DNA of 64,000 bases from Clostridium cavendishii DSM 21758 (lineage in GTDB: Bacteria > Bacillota > Clostridia > Clostridiales > Clostridiaceae): positions 124,001-188,000 of the forward strand of contig NZ_FQZB01000010.1 of the NCBI RefSeq assembly GCF_900141845.1, given 5' to 3'. Below are positions 36,796 to 46,183 of the stretch, piece by piece (position 1 is the stretch's first letter; every line of letters begins with the position of its first letter). The notes below the pieces were generated by a model, which searched no databases, was not told the DNA's origin, and worked only from the letters and a program-made list of their open reading frames with translations. The translations under genes and the position numbers were made by a program.

Positions 36796-37235
36796 CTTCT
36801 TACAGCTTCAATATTATTATATTGATTTGCAATAAATTGAATACTCCCTCCTCTATCTGCATATTGATTACCATTTACAACTATTGAGGATTGTTGTTGT
36901 GCCGGTTTATTATCTATTTTCTTAAATTCCTCATAGTTCTCTTGTATCCATTCTTGAAATTCTTCTTTAAATTCATATGGGCACTCTTTATCTGTATGTT
37001 TTTCATAATAACTAATTATTTCTGTAAATGGTTTTTTAGGATTAATCGCTTGATTATCAGTTATATCTTGTAAAAAATCAATGCATTGATTTTCACTCAT
37101 ATCGTATTTTTTCATAAATTTACCCTTAAAACTATCTATTATTTTATTAGATCCTGATTTTAAAATATTCCATGTTAATTCGCATACTATTTTGGTTCCC
37201 ATTGCAGTTAATGTTGACTGAAGTAATGATTCCAT
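36792..37235 (-). CDS. small partner of the Hsp90-like ATPase
   Basis: 147 residues from ATG 37235, chosen for AGGGGG just upstream; the frame opens 14 codons earlier. It has a helical N-terminus (MESLLQSTLTAMGTKIVCEL), a charged middle, and a C-terminal tail VVNGNQYADRGGSIQFIANQ rich in Gly/Asn/Gln. No family is recognised. It overlaps the ATPase start, so the two are made together and probably work together. Confidence 0.65.
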   Translation of the reverse strand: MESLLQSTLTAMGTKIVCELTWNILKSGSNKIIDSFKGKFMKKYDMSENQCIDFLQDITDNQAINPKKPFTEIISYYEKHTDKECPYEFKEEFQEWIQENYEEFKKIDNKPAQQQSSIVVNGNQYADRGGSIQFIANQYNNIEAVRR

Positions 37236-37365
37236 ATTTCCCCCTGTAATTTTATGTATTTTAGTATATTTTATCACATTATCACTTATATGGTAAATAA
37301 ATTCTCAATAAAGTCAAATAATCCAATTATTTTGAATTTTATACACTATTTTATTATTTAACTTG

Positions 37366-38018
37366 TCGTGCTAGTAATTTAAAAAGCTTCTTTCCTAATT
37401 TTTGTACAAGAACGAGATTTCATAGAATTAAAAATCTTTATCTAAAGTTATTGAAGAAATAAGTAAAGAAATAATCCGTAAACTAAACTATCAATATGAA
37501 AAATATAAACTAATTGATATTATACCTATTACGGTATAGCATTTTGGCAGAGCCCGTTTTCATAAAAGTTTTAAATCAGATGCATCTTATGGAAGATGTA
37601 TAGCAAAAAAAGAGACATATTATAGATTTAAACTCCATGCATTAGTAGCACTTGATTGGTATATTTGTAACTATTCAATTACATCAGCTGATGTAGATGA
37701 TAGGGCACGAATATGATAACTAACAAATAATATATCTAATTTAATAATAATATGAGATAATGGATATGTCGGTAATTCTCTTGCGCATGAATTAAAATCT
37801 GAAAAACATACAACTCTTATTTCTATAAAAAGAGGATATAGTAAAACTCAATTTCCTAAAACCTTTAGACGGTTAGTTTTTAAATATAAGCGAAGAATTG
37901 AAACTTCTTTTTCACATCTATCTAAGCCAAAGAGTAGTTTCAAAATCAAATTGGGGCTTTATAAGTAGTATTAAAAATAAGATACTTGCCCTTAATTGTA
38001 GATTTTGAATAAAATTTA
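37366..38018 (+). pseudogene. decayed IS982-family transposase
   Basis: Fragments in shifting frames match the order of IS982 transposases: FPNFCTRTRFHRIKNLY, then HFGRARFHKSFKSDASYGRC, KETYYRFKLHALVALDW, DNGYVGNSLAHELKSEKHTT and KYKRRIETSFSHLSK. At least three in-frame stops and one frameshift break it. It is an old insertion inside the transposon cargo. Confidence 0.8.
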
Positions 38019-38271
38019 ATCAAAATTTATGTTATAAATGCTTTAAATATGGTAAATAGAAACATTGGTTTTATAACAAAGTTGTATCAAACTATAAGTT
38101 TTTAATAATATTAACTTTAAATTTTATAATAAAGTTTGTTCAAAAAATGAAAATATGATGTAATAAATATTGATCTTTGAAAATTGAATAGTACGGTATT
38201 ATCAGTTAAATATTATTTTAATATGTAAATAATGATATAATTATAGAAAAGAATATAGGAGGGGAAGCTAA

Positions 38272-38631
38272 ATGATAGAACAACATTATGATTCTATAGA
38301 AATTCAAGAATACCTAGAAGGCAGGGATTATTTACTATCGGATAGCTATAATTGGATTAATGGAGAAAATAAAGAAATAGCTATTACTTCAATGGATGCA
38401 ATATATCAGATAAATTGTATGAAATGGTTAGCTATATGCTTAGATGACCTTATAGTAGAAAGCGAAGAAGTAAAAAGCAAAATGCAACCATTGATTATTG
38501 CTAAAATGGAGGAATTTAAAGAATTATTTCTGTTAGCTATAAAAAAAGAAAAAGACCCACTAAAGAGTTCGTATAAAGAAAAGTATAAAGCAATAAAAAA
38601 GGAATTTAAAGATAATCTACGTAAATTGTAG
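38272..38631 (+). CDS. hypothetical 119-residue helical protein
   Basis: Acidic then basic, mostly helical (MIEQHYDSIEIQEYLEGRDY...), ending in a Lys-rich helix. AGGAGGGG before ATG, a -10 like TATAAT at about 38236 and a terminator after it make it a complete unit. No known family. It lies between inverted IS remnants. Confidence 0.65.
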   Translation: MIEQHYDSIEIQEYLEGRDYLLSDSYNWINGENKEIAITSMDAIYQINCMKWLAICLDDLIVESEEVKSKMQPLIIAKMEEFKELFLLAIKKEKDPLKSSYKEKYKAIKKEFKDNLRKL

Positions 38632-38641
38632 TAAATGTGGA

Positions 38642-38676
38642 GTGCCGTATTATTCAAACGAATAAACGGTATTTTT
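38642..38676 (+). terminator. terminator of the 119-residue gene
   Basis: GCCGTATTATTC pairs with GAATAAACGGT, then a T run. Confidence 0.75.
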
Positions 38677-38734
38677 TATTTAGCAAAGATATCTTGATAT
38701 GACTTTATTTAAAATGATACAACTTTGTTCAAAA

Positions 38735-39104
38735 TCTACAACAATATATGTTATTTCATAAATAAAGCCCTTGATGTTAATATAAATGTGGATAAAATAA
38801 AGGAATTAGTATTTAGATAATCAATTCTGTTCAACTCTATATTATATGCTAACTTTTATACTCATCTTTAATTCATTAATATTTCTATACATGAAAATAG
38901 ATCTATAATAATATATCAAGATATTATATAATATAAATAAATTTTAAAACCTATATTATTATAAACATACTAATATTTATATTGCCCATTATAAAATTTT
39001 AATATATAATTTAATTTGAATACTAAGTAACATATTTTAATTATAATAACTCCTAGATTTAGGAGTTATTATTCCTGAATAAATGTATTGGAGGCTTTAG
39101 TACA
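38735..39104. other. AT-rich spacer before the methyltransferase gene
   Basis: Holds a short minus-strand IS-end remnant (about 38735-38790) and a perfect hairpin AATAACTCCT/AGGAGTTATT (39045-39070) 35 bases before the methyltransferase ATG. The hairpin could be an operator or terminator. Confidence 0.45.
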
Positions 39105-40445
39105 ATGGCTCAAAAATTTAAAATAGTAGACTATACTACTAAATATGGTTCAATAATGCAATTTAATAGAAATAAAAATACATATATTCATGGCTGGTAT
39201 CCATTTGTAGAAGGTTATTCTAAACAATTTATATTATCTATAATTGATGAATATAAAAATATTAATTCTTGTCTTCCGTCTTTATGCCTTGAACCTTTCT
39301 GCGGAAGTGGAACAACACCATTGGAACTACAAAAGTTAGGAATAGAGTGCAAATCTTTTGAGGTTAGTCCCTTTATGTATAACTTAGCAAAAGTTAAGTT
39401 AACAAATTCTTATACAGTTGAAAGTTTTAATAAATATTATACAAAAATAAAAGAATATCTAAATAATCCTGTTGAAAACATTTGTGCACTAGTAAATCTT
39501 AATGCTTCCAAACGAATTGTTGAAAAAGATGGCTTAGATAAATGGAATTTTGATAAAGATACAATGAACGGCATTTTAGATATAAAATATTCAATAAGTA
39601 AATTTAATAATTCTAAATACGAAAGACTTTTTACTATAGCATTAGCATCTATCTTACTGGAAATAAGTAATGTATATAGAAATGGTAAATGTATATCATA
39701 TAAAAAAAAGTGGAAAGAACAACATATAACCAGAAAAGAAGTTCATGAAAAATTTTTAGTAAAGTTAAAAGAAGTTTTTTTACCTGATATAAAATTAATT
39801 AATACTTATAAAAAAAATCAAAAACTACTAAGTAATAATAATGAATGTTATTTAGGCGATGTAAGAAAAAATTTAAATAAAAGAGTAGATGATGATAGTA
39901 TAGACTTAGTTATAACATCTCCACCATATTTAAATTCAAGAGATTATACTGATACATATATGATAGAATTACGATTATTAGATTATTTAAAAAATGATGA
40001 TGATGTTAAAAATCTTAGAAAAAATACAATTCGTTCACATGTACAAGTAAAATGGAATAAAAGTAACAATATAGGCATAAAAACTTTAAATAATAGTATT
40101 GAAAATTTAAAAAAGCACGAATCAGATTTTTGGAATAAAGGCTTAATTAATATGATTGAAGGATATTTTGAAGATATGAGCATACTTTTTGATATTTTAT
40201 ATAAAAAAGTAAAAAAAGATGGATTAATATTTTTTAATGTTGCAAACTCAGCCTACCATAATATAGAGATCAAGACAGATGAAATTATCGCAGAAATAGC
40301 TGAAAAGTCAGGATTTACTGTAATTGAAATTAGAGAAGCTAGAAGAATAAACCCAAGCAGTCAACAAAAAGAAAACATTCCTTTTTTGAGAGAATCTGTA
40401 ATTGTGATAAAAAAAGTATCTACATCTACTAAACTTTGTATTTAA
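39105..40445 (+). CDS. site-specific DNA methyltransferase (N4-C or N6-A type)
   Basis: 446 residues. The SAM-binding motif I is EPFCGSGTT (65-71) and the catalytic motif IV is TSPPY (about 273-277), i.e. motif I precedes motif IV. The last part has a further conserved segment (KDGLIFFNVANSAYH). TGGAGG precedes the ATG. It faces the nuclease/SMC operon tail to tail across a shared terminator, which suggests it marks self DNA for that system. Confidence 0.85.
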   Translation: MAQKFKIVDYTTKYGSIMQFNRNKNTYIHGWYPFVEGYSKQFILSIIDEYKNINSCLPSLCLEPFCGSGTTPLELQKLGIECKSFEVSPFMYNLAKVKLTNSYTVESFNKYYTKIKEYLNNPVENICALVNLNASKRIVEKDGLDKWNFDKDTMNGILDIKYSISKFNNSKYERLFTIALASILLEISNVYRNGKCISYKKKWKEQHITRKEVHEKFLVKLKEVFLPDIKLINTYKKNQKLLSNNNECYLGDVRKNLNKRVDDDSIDLVITSPPYLNSRDYTDTYMIELRLLDYLKNDDDVKNLRKNTIRSHVQVKWNKSNNIGIKTLNNSIENLKKHESDFWNKGLINMIEGYFEDMSILFDILYKKVKKDGLIFFNVANSAYHNIEIKTDEIIAEIAEKSGFTVIEIREARRINPSSQQKENIPFLRESVIVIKKVSTSTKLCI

Positions 40446-40475
40446 TTCCTATAGTTTAGTAGATGTACCTTTTAG
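40420..40475. terminator. shared terminator between methyltransferase and nuclease genes
   Basis: ACATCTACTAAACT and AGTTTAGTAGATGT form a 14-bp stem around an AT-rich loop, spanning the methyltransferase stop. Confidence 0.75.
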
Positions 40476-41533
40476 CTACTAAAATTTCTTTTTTCAATAC
40501 CAGGTTCGATAAAAAATCTATTAATACTACATTTGTAATCCTTAAATTTTTCAGGTATATTAACAATTTCTTTATTTAAATAATAATTAGCATCTGCAAG
40601 TGATATTTGATTTTCTGTTAAATTTCTTACACTTCTTCTTCTTCCATCAAAAACAACTAAATACCCTTTGAAGTGTAATTCGTTATTTTCTTCTTTTGAA
40701 GCATCAATATAATCACATAATTGATTCGCACCATCCACTGCTCTTTGATTTGTATAATCTGATGTTTTTCGTGTCTCATCTTCATTAACAGATACCCCTA
40801 ACCACTTTATTTCTATTAATGCTCTAGCAAAATTAAAATTCCATATAACTTTTATATCAATAGGGTTTTCAGAATTAACATTTTGCTCCCTTTTTATTTC
40901 GCTGACACCTCTAAGAGTAGCCCTTAAATATTCCCATAATGAGTCTCTCAAATTTGATTCCGGTGCATTTTTCCATCTAATTCTTTTACTGTTTGTCCAC
41001 GAATTTGCTACTTTAGAACATACAGATTTCTTTGCATTATTTAAATAATAATTATTTAATGCAACATCTAAGTCCCAATAAGTAGGACTAGAAAAATAAC
41101 TTCTTGTATTCAACGCTGATGCCTCAACTAGGTTTTTATCATTATCAATCCATATATATTCATTATCTTTCAATTCATATGATATACTCTCATTTAAATC
41201 TACTTGAGATAAGTCAATTGTTTGCTCATTCCATATTCCAATATTACCATTTTTATAAATTTGTATTACGCAAGGAAACTTTATAGTTGAACATAAGTCT
41301 ATTTTTCGTGTATCGAAAAATTTATTCTTATCTAATCCATTCTTACTAAAATCATAATCACTCATAATAACTGTAAAATCATTATCAATTTGTTCTGGAG
41401 GACATTTCATATAAAATTCTTTTAAAAACCTAATTAATTTTCTTAAATTAGTACAATCTTTATTAGGTATTTTATTCATCAATTTAAAAACCAACAGATT
41501 TTCATATTGACTCTTTAGTAATTCAAAATTCAC
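40472..41533 (-). CDS. PD-(D/E)xK-type nuclease, third gene of the SMC operon
   Basis: 353 residues. The C-terminal third holds a REase-like pattern: Glu201 (LWEYLRATLRG), Asp226 (NPIDIKVIW) and Glu241-x-Lys243 (ALIEIKWLG), then a helix with QLCDYID. The N-terminal 180 residues are of unknown fold. Its start overlaps the stop of the middle gene by four bases. It is likely the DNA-cutting effector that the SMC ATPase controls. Confidence 0.7.
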   Translation of the reverse strand: MNFELLKSQYENLLVFKLMNKIPNKDCTNLRKLIRFLKEFYMKCPPEQIDNDFTVIMSDYDFSKNGLDKNKFFDTRKIDLCSTIKFPCVIQIYKNGNIGIWNEQTIDLSQVDLNESISYELKDNEYIWIDNDKNLVEASALNTRSYFSSPTYWDLDVALNNYYLNNAKKSVCSKVANSWTNSKRIRWKNAPESNLRDSLWEYLRATLRGVSEIKREQNVNSENPIDIKVIWNFNFARALIEIKWLGVSVNEDETRKTSDYTNQRAVDGANQLCDYIDASKEENNELHFKGYLVVFDGRRRSVRNLTENQISLADANYYLNKEIVNIPEKFKDYKCSINRFFIEPGIEKRNFSS

Positions 41534-42129
41534 TTTTTTTCTTCCTCCATTTCATTTGATATTCCTTCTAAATATTTTAACCATAATACAGATACGGCCC
41601 ATAAATCATAATTTTCTACTCCAATTATTTTTCTTATCCCTTCAAAATGATCATATAATTTGTTAATTGAAATTCCATAGCCCAAAGCTTCTCTATCAAA
41701 TAAATTTCTTTTTGAAGCAATGAGCGGTTCATAATTCATCGAGTTCATAAATTCAGGAATTGGAATAACCAACGCAGCATCAGCAGATACTTGTAGATAT
41801 TTTTTTCTTTTCGAAAATTCCTCCAAGTTATTTATAAATCCAAATATCCTCTTAGCTTCTTTACCTAATTTATAATTTTCTTTATCCTCTTTAATTATTG
41901 TTCCAGACTTCATCATATCTTCTATTTCATTTATAATTGCATATGAAAATGGTTCATCATTATCATATATAAATTCATATCCCCAATCACTTATTGGATT
42001 TTTATCAAATACTGACACCAATAACGATAAATAGCATATATTTTGTATTTCGACAATGTTTATACTATCATAAGTATTTTCTAAACTATTTAAAATATAT
42101 AGTATATCAAAATTAGCCTCCGAGTTCAT
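41530..42129 (-). CDS. ABC-3C/Lamassu-like middle component
   Basis: 199 residues, soluble, with a winged-helix-like centre (FSYAIINEIEDMMKSGTIIK). It sits between the SMC-like ATPase and the nuclease, with zero gap on one side and a four-base overlap on the other. Size, position and overall look fit the middle component of ABC three-component systems or LmuC; the family is inferred from context rather than a clear motif. Confidence 0.6.
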   Translation of the reverse strand: MNSEANFDILYILNSLENTYDSINIVEIQNICYLSLLVSVFDKNPISDWGYEFIYDNDEPFSYAIINEIEDMMKSGTIIKEDKENYKLGKEAKRIFGFINNLEEFSKRKKYLQVSADAALVIPIPEFMNSMNYEPLIASKRNLFDREALGYGISINKLYDHFEGIRKIIGVENYDLWAVSVLWLKYLEGISNEMEEEKK

Positions 42130-44079
42130 CTAATTATTTTCCTCCATACCATTCTCCAATGAGTTCAAAACATCTTCAATGAGTTTTAAATTTTTTTCTT
42201 GTACATTAGTTAATTGTGACCAATTTATCATTCTTATTAATTTAAAGTTTTGACTACCTGATAGTTTTGATAATTCTTTTAATAGTCCTGAACTATTAAC
42301 ATTAGCAGTTAATATTAATTGCATATTGTTTAATGCATATTCATATAACATTTTTCCAGCATTTGTTTCATAAGCAATATCTAATGACCCTTCTGGTGTA
42401 TCTAATAATAATATTCCTGATTTATTTTCACCTCTTTTACTAGCATAAATTATAAAAGTCATCCTTAATGCAATATCTATAAAATATCTTTGTGATTCTG
42501 ACAATTGATGCTCATACAATCTTTCTGAATCTCCTAATTCTAATACATATTTATATTCAGCTCTATGATATGTCGTAATCTCTTGTAATCTTAAATTTGC
42601 ATTTAATCCTATAAACTCACTTGCAAGACCACTAAATATCGGTATAAACTCACCTTGAATCTCTAAATATTTATCTGTTACAAGATTCCTTAGTTTTTGC
42701 GCTTCAGCTTTTGCCTCATCTCTCTTTATTCTATTTTCGTCTTTTTCTTTAGTTAGCATATTTATAAACTCATACTTACTCTTAATTAAAAAATCAATTG
42801 ATTCTCCAACATTCTCACTTGTGTCTTTTGTTACAAATATAGGATCCACCTCTATTTTTGATAATTTATATTGTTTATCTTCATACTCTTTTATCTTATT
42901 ATTTAATTCAATTTCTAATTTTTCTTTACTTATATATAGATTCTTTAATTCATTTTCTGTTTTATTTAATTCAATATCAATTTCTTTTAATCTATTTGTA
43001 TTTACTTCTACTTTACTCTCATGTAAATCAGATAAACATAATGGACAATTTTCTTTCTCTATAAAATCTCTAACTCTATCTACATTTATATGATTTGCTC
43101 CACATATAGGACATTCTTCATTCTCCAATAATTCCATAACTATATTATTATTAAGGATTTTTTCTTTTCCTGATATATGACTAAACATTTTTTTATATTC
43201 TTCATCAAATTCCCTTTTTAAAGAATATTTTTTAGCACTCATATTAGAAAGTAATGATTTTACAGACGTATTTTCACTCTTTATATTATTTATATTTTTC
43301 TCAATTTCTTCAATTTCTTCTTTCAAATTCATATAATCTTCTCTTAATTTTTCCATATCCTCAGAATTATTATATAAAGGTTTTTTTTCTGCTTCAAGTT
43401 TATTTATATACCTTCTTGCTTCTGTTATATCCCAAGAGAGATTTCTAAATTTTGAATCATATTGATTTATCAACCTTGATAATCTATCTGCTTCCGCTGC
43501 ATACTTTGAATCAATACCTAACAATAAATTTATAGCATTTGTCAGTATATTTGTATTCCAGAAAACCATTTCCTTACTTTCATCAAACATAAGAAGATAG
43601 TGAACTATAAATATAAATTGTTCAAAACTATCTAATCCCATTAATTCTATAATTTTTTCTTCAAACTTTTTCTCATCAAAATTTTCTTCATCATTATTTA
43701 AACGCCAGCTCAAAAATTCTCCTGAATTTGCAAAACTTCTTTTTATATTTATTATATTTTCACCTATTTCTAAAGAAACTTCTACTTCTGATATTTCACT
43801 ATCAACTTGTCTTATTCTACCTTTAAAATATTCACCTGAATAATTCATTTTCCTTATATCACTAATACCTTTAAAATTATAATTAGGCCTTTTCACCAGT
43901 CCTGTTAATGAAAATCCTATTATATTCAAGAATGTTGATTTTCCTAATCCATTAGCACCGGCTAAGCAAACTATAGGTTTATTAAAATCAATATAAATTT
44001 GCGGTTCTCCTGCATATAATGAAAAACGTGATACTTTTATATATTTTAAAGAAAAAAGTGATACATTATTTTTACTCAC
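42130..44079 (-). CDS. SMC/Rad50-like ABC ATPase
   Basis: 649 residues from GTG 44079, chosen for AGGAGG nine bases upstream; the open frame runs 15 codons further. Walker A AGANGLGKST (about 40-49), two coiled-coil arms, an apical zinc hook with CPIC and CPLC, the ABC signature LSESQRYF and Walker B GILLLDTPEGSLD. It would bind DNA ends or loops and license the downstream nuclease. First gene of the three-gene operon. Confidence 0.88.
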   Translation of the reverse strand: MSKNNVSLFSLKYIKVSRFSLYAGEPQIYIDFNKPIVCLAGANGLGKSTFLNIIGFSLTGLVKRPNYNFKGISDIRKMNYSGEYFKGRIRQVDSEISEVEVSLEIGENIINIKRSFANSGEFLSWRLNNDEENFDEKKFEEKIIELMGLDSFEQFIFIVHYLLMFDESKEMVFWNTNILTNAINLLLGIDSKYAAEADRLSRLINQYDSKFRNLSWDITEARRYINKLEAEKKPLYNNSEDMEKLREDYMNLKEEIEEIEKNINNIKSENTSVKSLLSNMSAKKYSLKREFDEEYKKMFSHISGKEKILNNNIVMELLENEECPICGANHINVDRVRDFIEKENCPLCLSDLHESKVEVNTNRLKEIDIELNKTENELKNLYISKEKLEIELNNKIKEYEDKQYKLSKIEVDPIFVTKDTSENVGESIDFLIKSKYEFINMLTKEKDENRIKRDEAKAEAQKLRNLVTDKYLEIQGEFIPIFSGLASEFIGLNANLRLQEITTYHRAEYKYVLELGDSERLYEHQLSESQRYFIDIALRMTFIIYASKRGENKSGILLLDTPEGSLDIAYETNAGKMLYEYALNNMQLILTANVNSSGLLKELSKLSGSQNFKLIRMINWSQLTNVQEKNLKLIEDVLNSLENGMEENN

Positions 44080-44659
44080 TGTATTTCGCCCTCCTAATTT
44101 TTCTGTATATTCTAGAATAAACATTTTACTATATTACACATAAATCAATATTATATTATTAATACGTTCTTATACATTTATACTTTCATCCGAAGAATTA
44201 CCATATTATTAAATATATATTATATAAGGTTTTTATATGATTTTTTTTAAATTAACACTAAAACTATACTCAATATATTTAATTTAAAATGTGAATCTAA
44301 CTTTTAGTTTAATATATATAATTAATTTATTAATAAACTTAACATTAAATAAATTAATTACTTTTGGTCATTCTATTTTGGTTAAATCTAATACTAGTAT
44401 ACTACAAATTTTTGTAGATTTCACCAATTTATTCCCTTATATATATTCAAAAAATCCCTTATAATTAAAAAGCCTAACCATTGCTATTATAATTACCTTA
44501 TAAAAAACTATAACAATATTTTAATGTAACTACTATTTATAGGATTTTTAGTTTAAGAGTTATTTTATCTATGTTATTAAAGTAAGTTAAATAAACAAAA
44601 AAATTAGTGAATAAACTAATTTTTTTGTTGAAAAACCTATATCTTTATCTTAATAAAAA
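44080..44659. other. 580-bp AT-rich spacer between the SMC operon and tnsE
   Basis: No gene seen. It probably contains the SMC operon promoter and ends with the hairpin AACAAAAAAATTAGT / ACTAATTTTTTTGTT (44595-44630), which terminates the tns operon on the minus strand. Confidence 0.6.
44595..44630. terminator. tns operon terminator
   Basis: 15-bp perfect arms with a 6-base loop, 30 bases past the tnsE stop. Confidence 0.85.
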
Positions 44660-46183
44660 TTATAATTCCTTATATATACTTATTTCTTTATTATAAATAT
44701 CCTTTCTAATATGTTTCTTTCTTATAACTTTTACTCCTAATCGCTCAATCCCCCCTAACTTAATCCTACTCCACTTACCATTTTCATTAACCAATCCAAA
44801 TAGCATTCTCCATAATATCTTATTCCAATCAACTACTTTGTCACTTACTAATAGTATCATCGATAATGATCTCTTCTCCCTTTCTACATCTAATAAAAAG
44901 CACTCTCTACCGTCAATCATTATTATTTTACCTATAATATATCTACGCCTAGTTATCCCATCACTTAACCATGAGAAATTTTTACTTATTGGTAACTCCC
45001 CAAGCATTATTTCAACTTTCTTTATATTACCTCTTTTCTCTAATAGCTTTAATACTTCTATGATTTCATTCAATTCAAGTACTGATTCATTTTTAATAAA
45101 TTGCATATTAGTAAATTCTAATCCTCTAACAACTTCCTCACCACCTTCATCTGCTGTTGTTCTAATCTTTTCATTATTTGTTAAATGTATTTTTGTATCT
45201 TCATCTTGCTTACTTCTTCTTATTTTTCTGCCTGTTTTAACTTTTTCTATCTTCGGAATCAATTCATAGTTATGAGAAATAAGTTGTGTATTAAGCGCAT
45301 CAAAACTTTTAGTAGCTCCTTGTATATTTGGATTTAAGCCTATTTCATTTTGATCATTTTTATGTATATAAACCCTCTTTTTTGCTTCATCTGTAAGTTC
45401 TGTTTCTTCTAATGATGGATGATGTACTTCTATTTTATTAACATTAATTCTTTTATTATTTAAACCTACTATCTCTAGTATTCTAATATATTTTTCTCTT
45501 CTTTCAACTCTAGCTTTTATATTAAAGTTATCAAATAAAAAATCAAATTTTAAGTCTCCTGAATACCAAAGCTTTTGTCCTATACCATAGAACATTCTTG
45601 ATATATTCTCATTTGTTAGTATCCAAGCCAAATGACATATCCTTTCAAACGTTAATAAAGCCTTATTATATTCTTCATAAAATTGTATATCCAATATTCC
45701 TTCATTTAATTTATAACCAAAATAAGTTTCTAATGTATTCATCTCAACTATTCTATTTAATAAAAATCTATTAGGAGCCAAAATAGCTCTTATTATTTCA
45801 ATTGTTGGTACGTTATACAAAACTCCATTTTTAATAAAATTAAATGTCTTTGATTTAAGCTTATCATTAAAACCCTTTCCCCATATACTCCAATCTTTTT
45901 CTATATATTCTGCTTTAATACCAGTTAAATCTATATCTATAATCTCATGTTCTTCTAGTTTCATTCCATTATTTAAATCTCCATTAATGTAACATTTATC
46001 TATAGATAAAAAATGTATATTGGACCAATCTAGTGTTATTCTTTCTCTCCTATTATCTACCTTAAAATATGTATTTACCATCCACTTATTTTCTCTTTTA
46101 AAAGGTTCCCCAAGCCACATTAATATTGCTTTTTCACTCTTTTCAAACGGCCAATTTGTTATTTTAGCTGCTTTCTTTTTCAT
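44660..46183 (-). CDS. tnsE: Tn7-type transposition protein TnsE
   Basis: 507 residues from ATG 46183 (GGAGAG upstream; an in-frame GTG four codons earlier is less well placed). Length and the GGEEVVRGLEF segment fit TnsE, and it is last in the tnsABCDE order. TnsE directs Tn7 to replicating DNA, such as the lagging strand and mobile plasmids. The start overlaps the end of tnsD by about 20 bases. Confidence 0.85.
   Translation of the reverse strand: MKKKAAKITNWPFEKSEKAILMWLGEPFKRENKWMVNTYFKVDNRRERITLDWSNIHFLSIDKCYINGDLNNGMKLEEHEIIDIDLTGIKAEYIEKDWSIWGKGFNDKLKSKTFNFIKNGVLYNVPTIEIIRAILAPNRFLLNRIVEMNTLETYFGYKLNEGILDIQFYEEYNKALLTFERICHLAWILTNENISRMFYGIGQKLWYSGDLKFDFLFDNFNIKARVERREKYIRILEIVGLNNKRINVNKIEVHHPSLEETELTDEAKKRVYIHKNDQNEIGLNPNIQGATKSFDALNTQLISHNYELIPKIEKVKTGRKIRRSKQDEDTKIHLTNNEKIRTTADEGGEEVVRGLEFTNMQFIKNESVLELNEIIEVLKLLEKRGNIKKVEIMLGELPISKNFSWLSDGITRRRYIIGKIIMIDGRECFLLDVEREKRSLSMILLVSDKVVDWNKILWRMLFGLVNENGKWSRIKLGGIERLGVKVIRKKHIRKDIYNKEISIYKEL

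Larger units (their letters stand above)
38076..38728. repeat. inverted repeats around the 119-residue gene
   Basis: ACAAAGTTGTATCA (38076-38089) and its complement TGATACAACTTTGT (38715-38728). Further out, TTGTAGATTTTGAA-like sequences near 37990 and 38726-38750 are also inverted. These are probably end fragments of decayed insertion sequences in opposite orientation. Confidence 0.5.
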
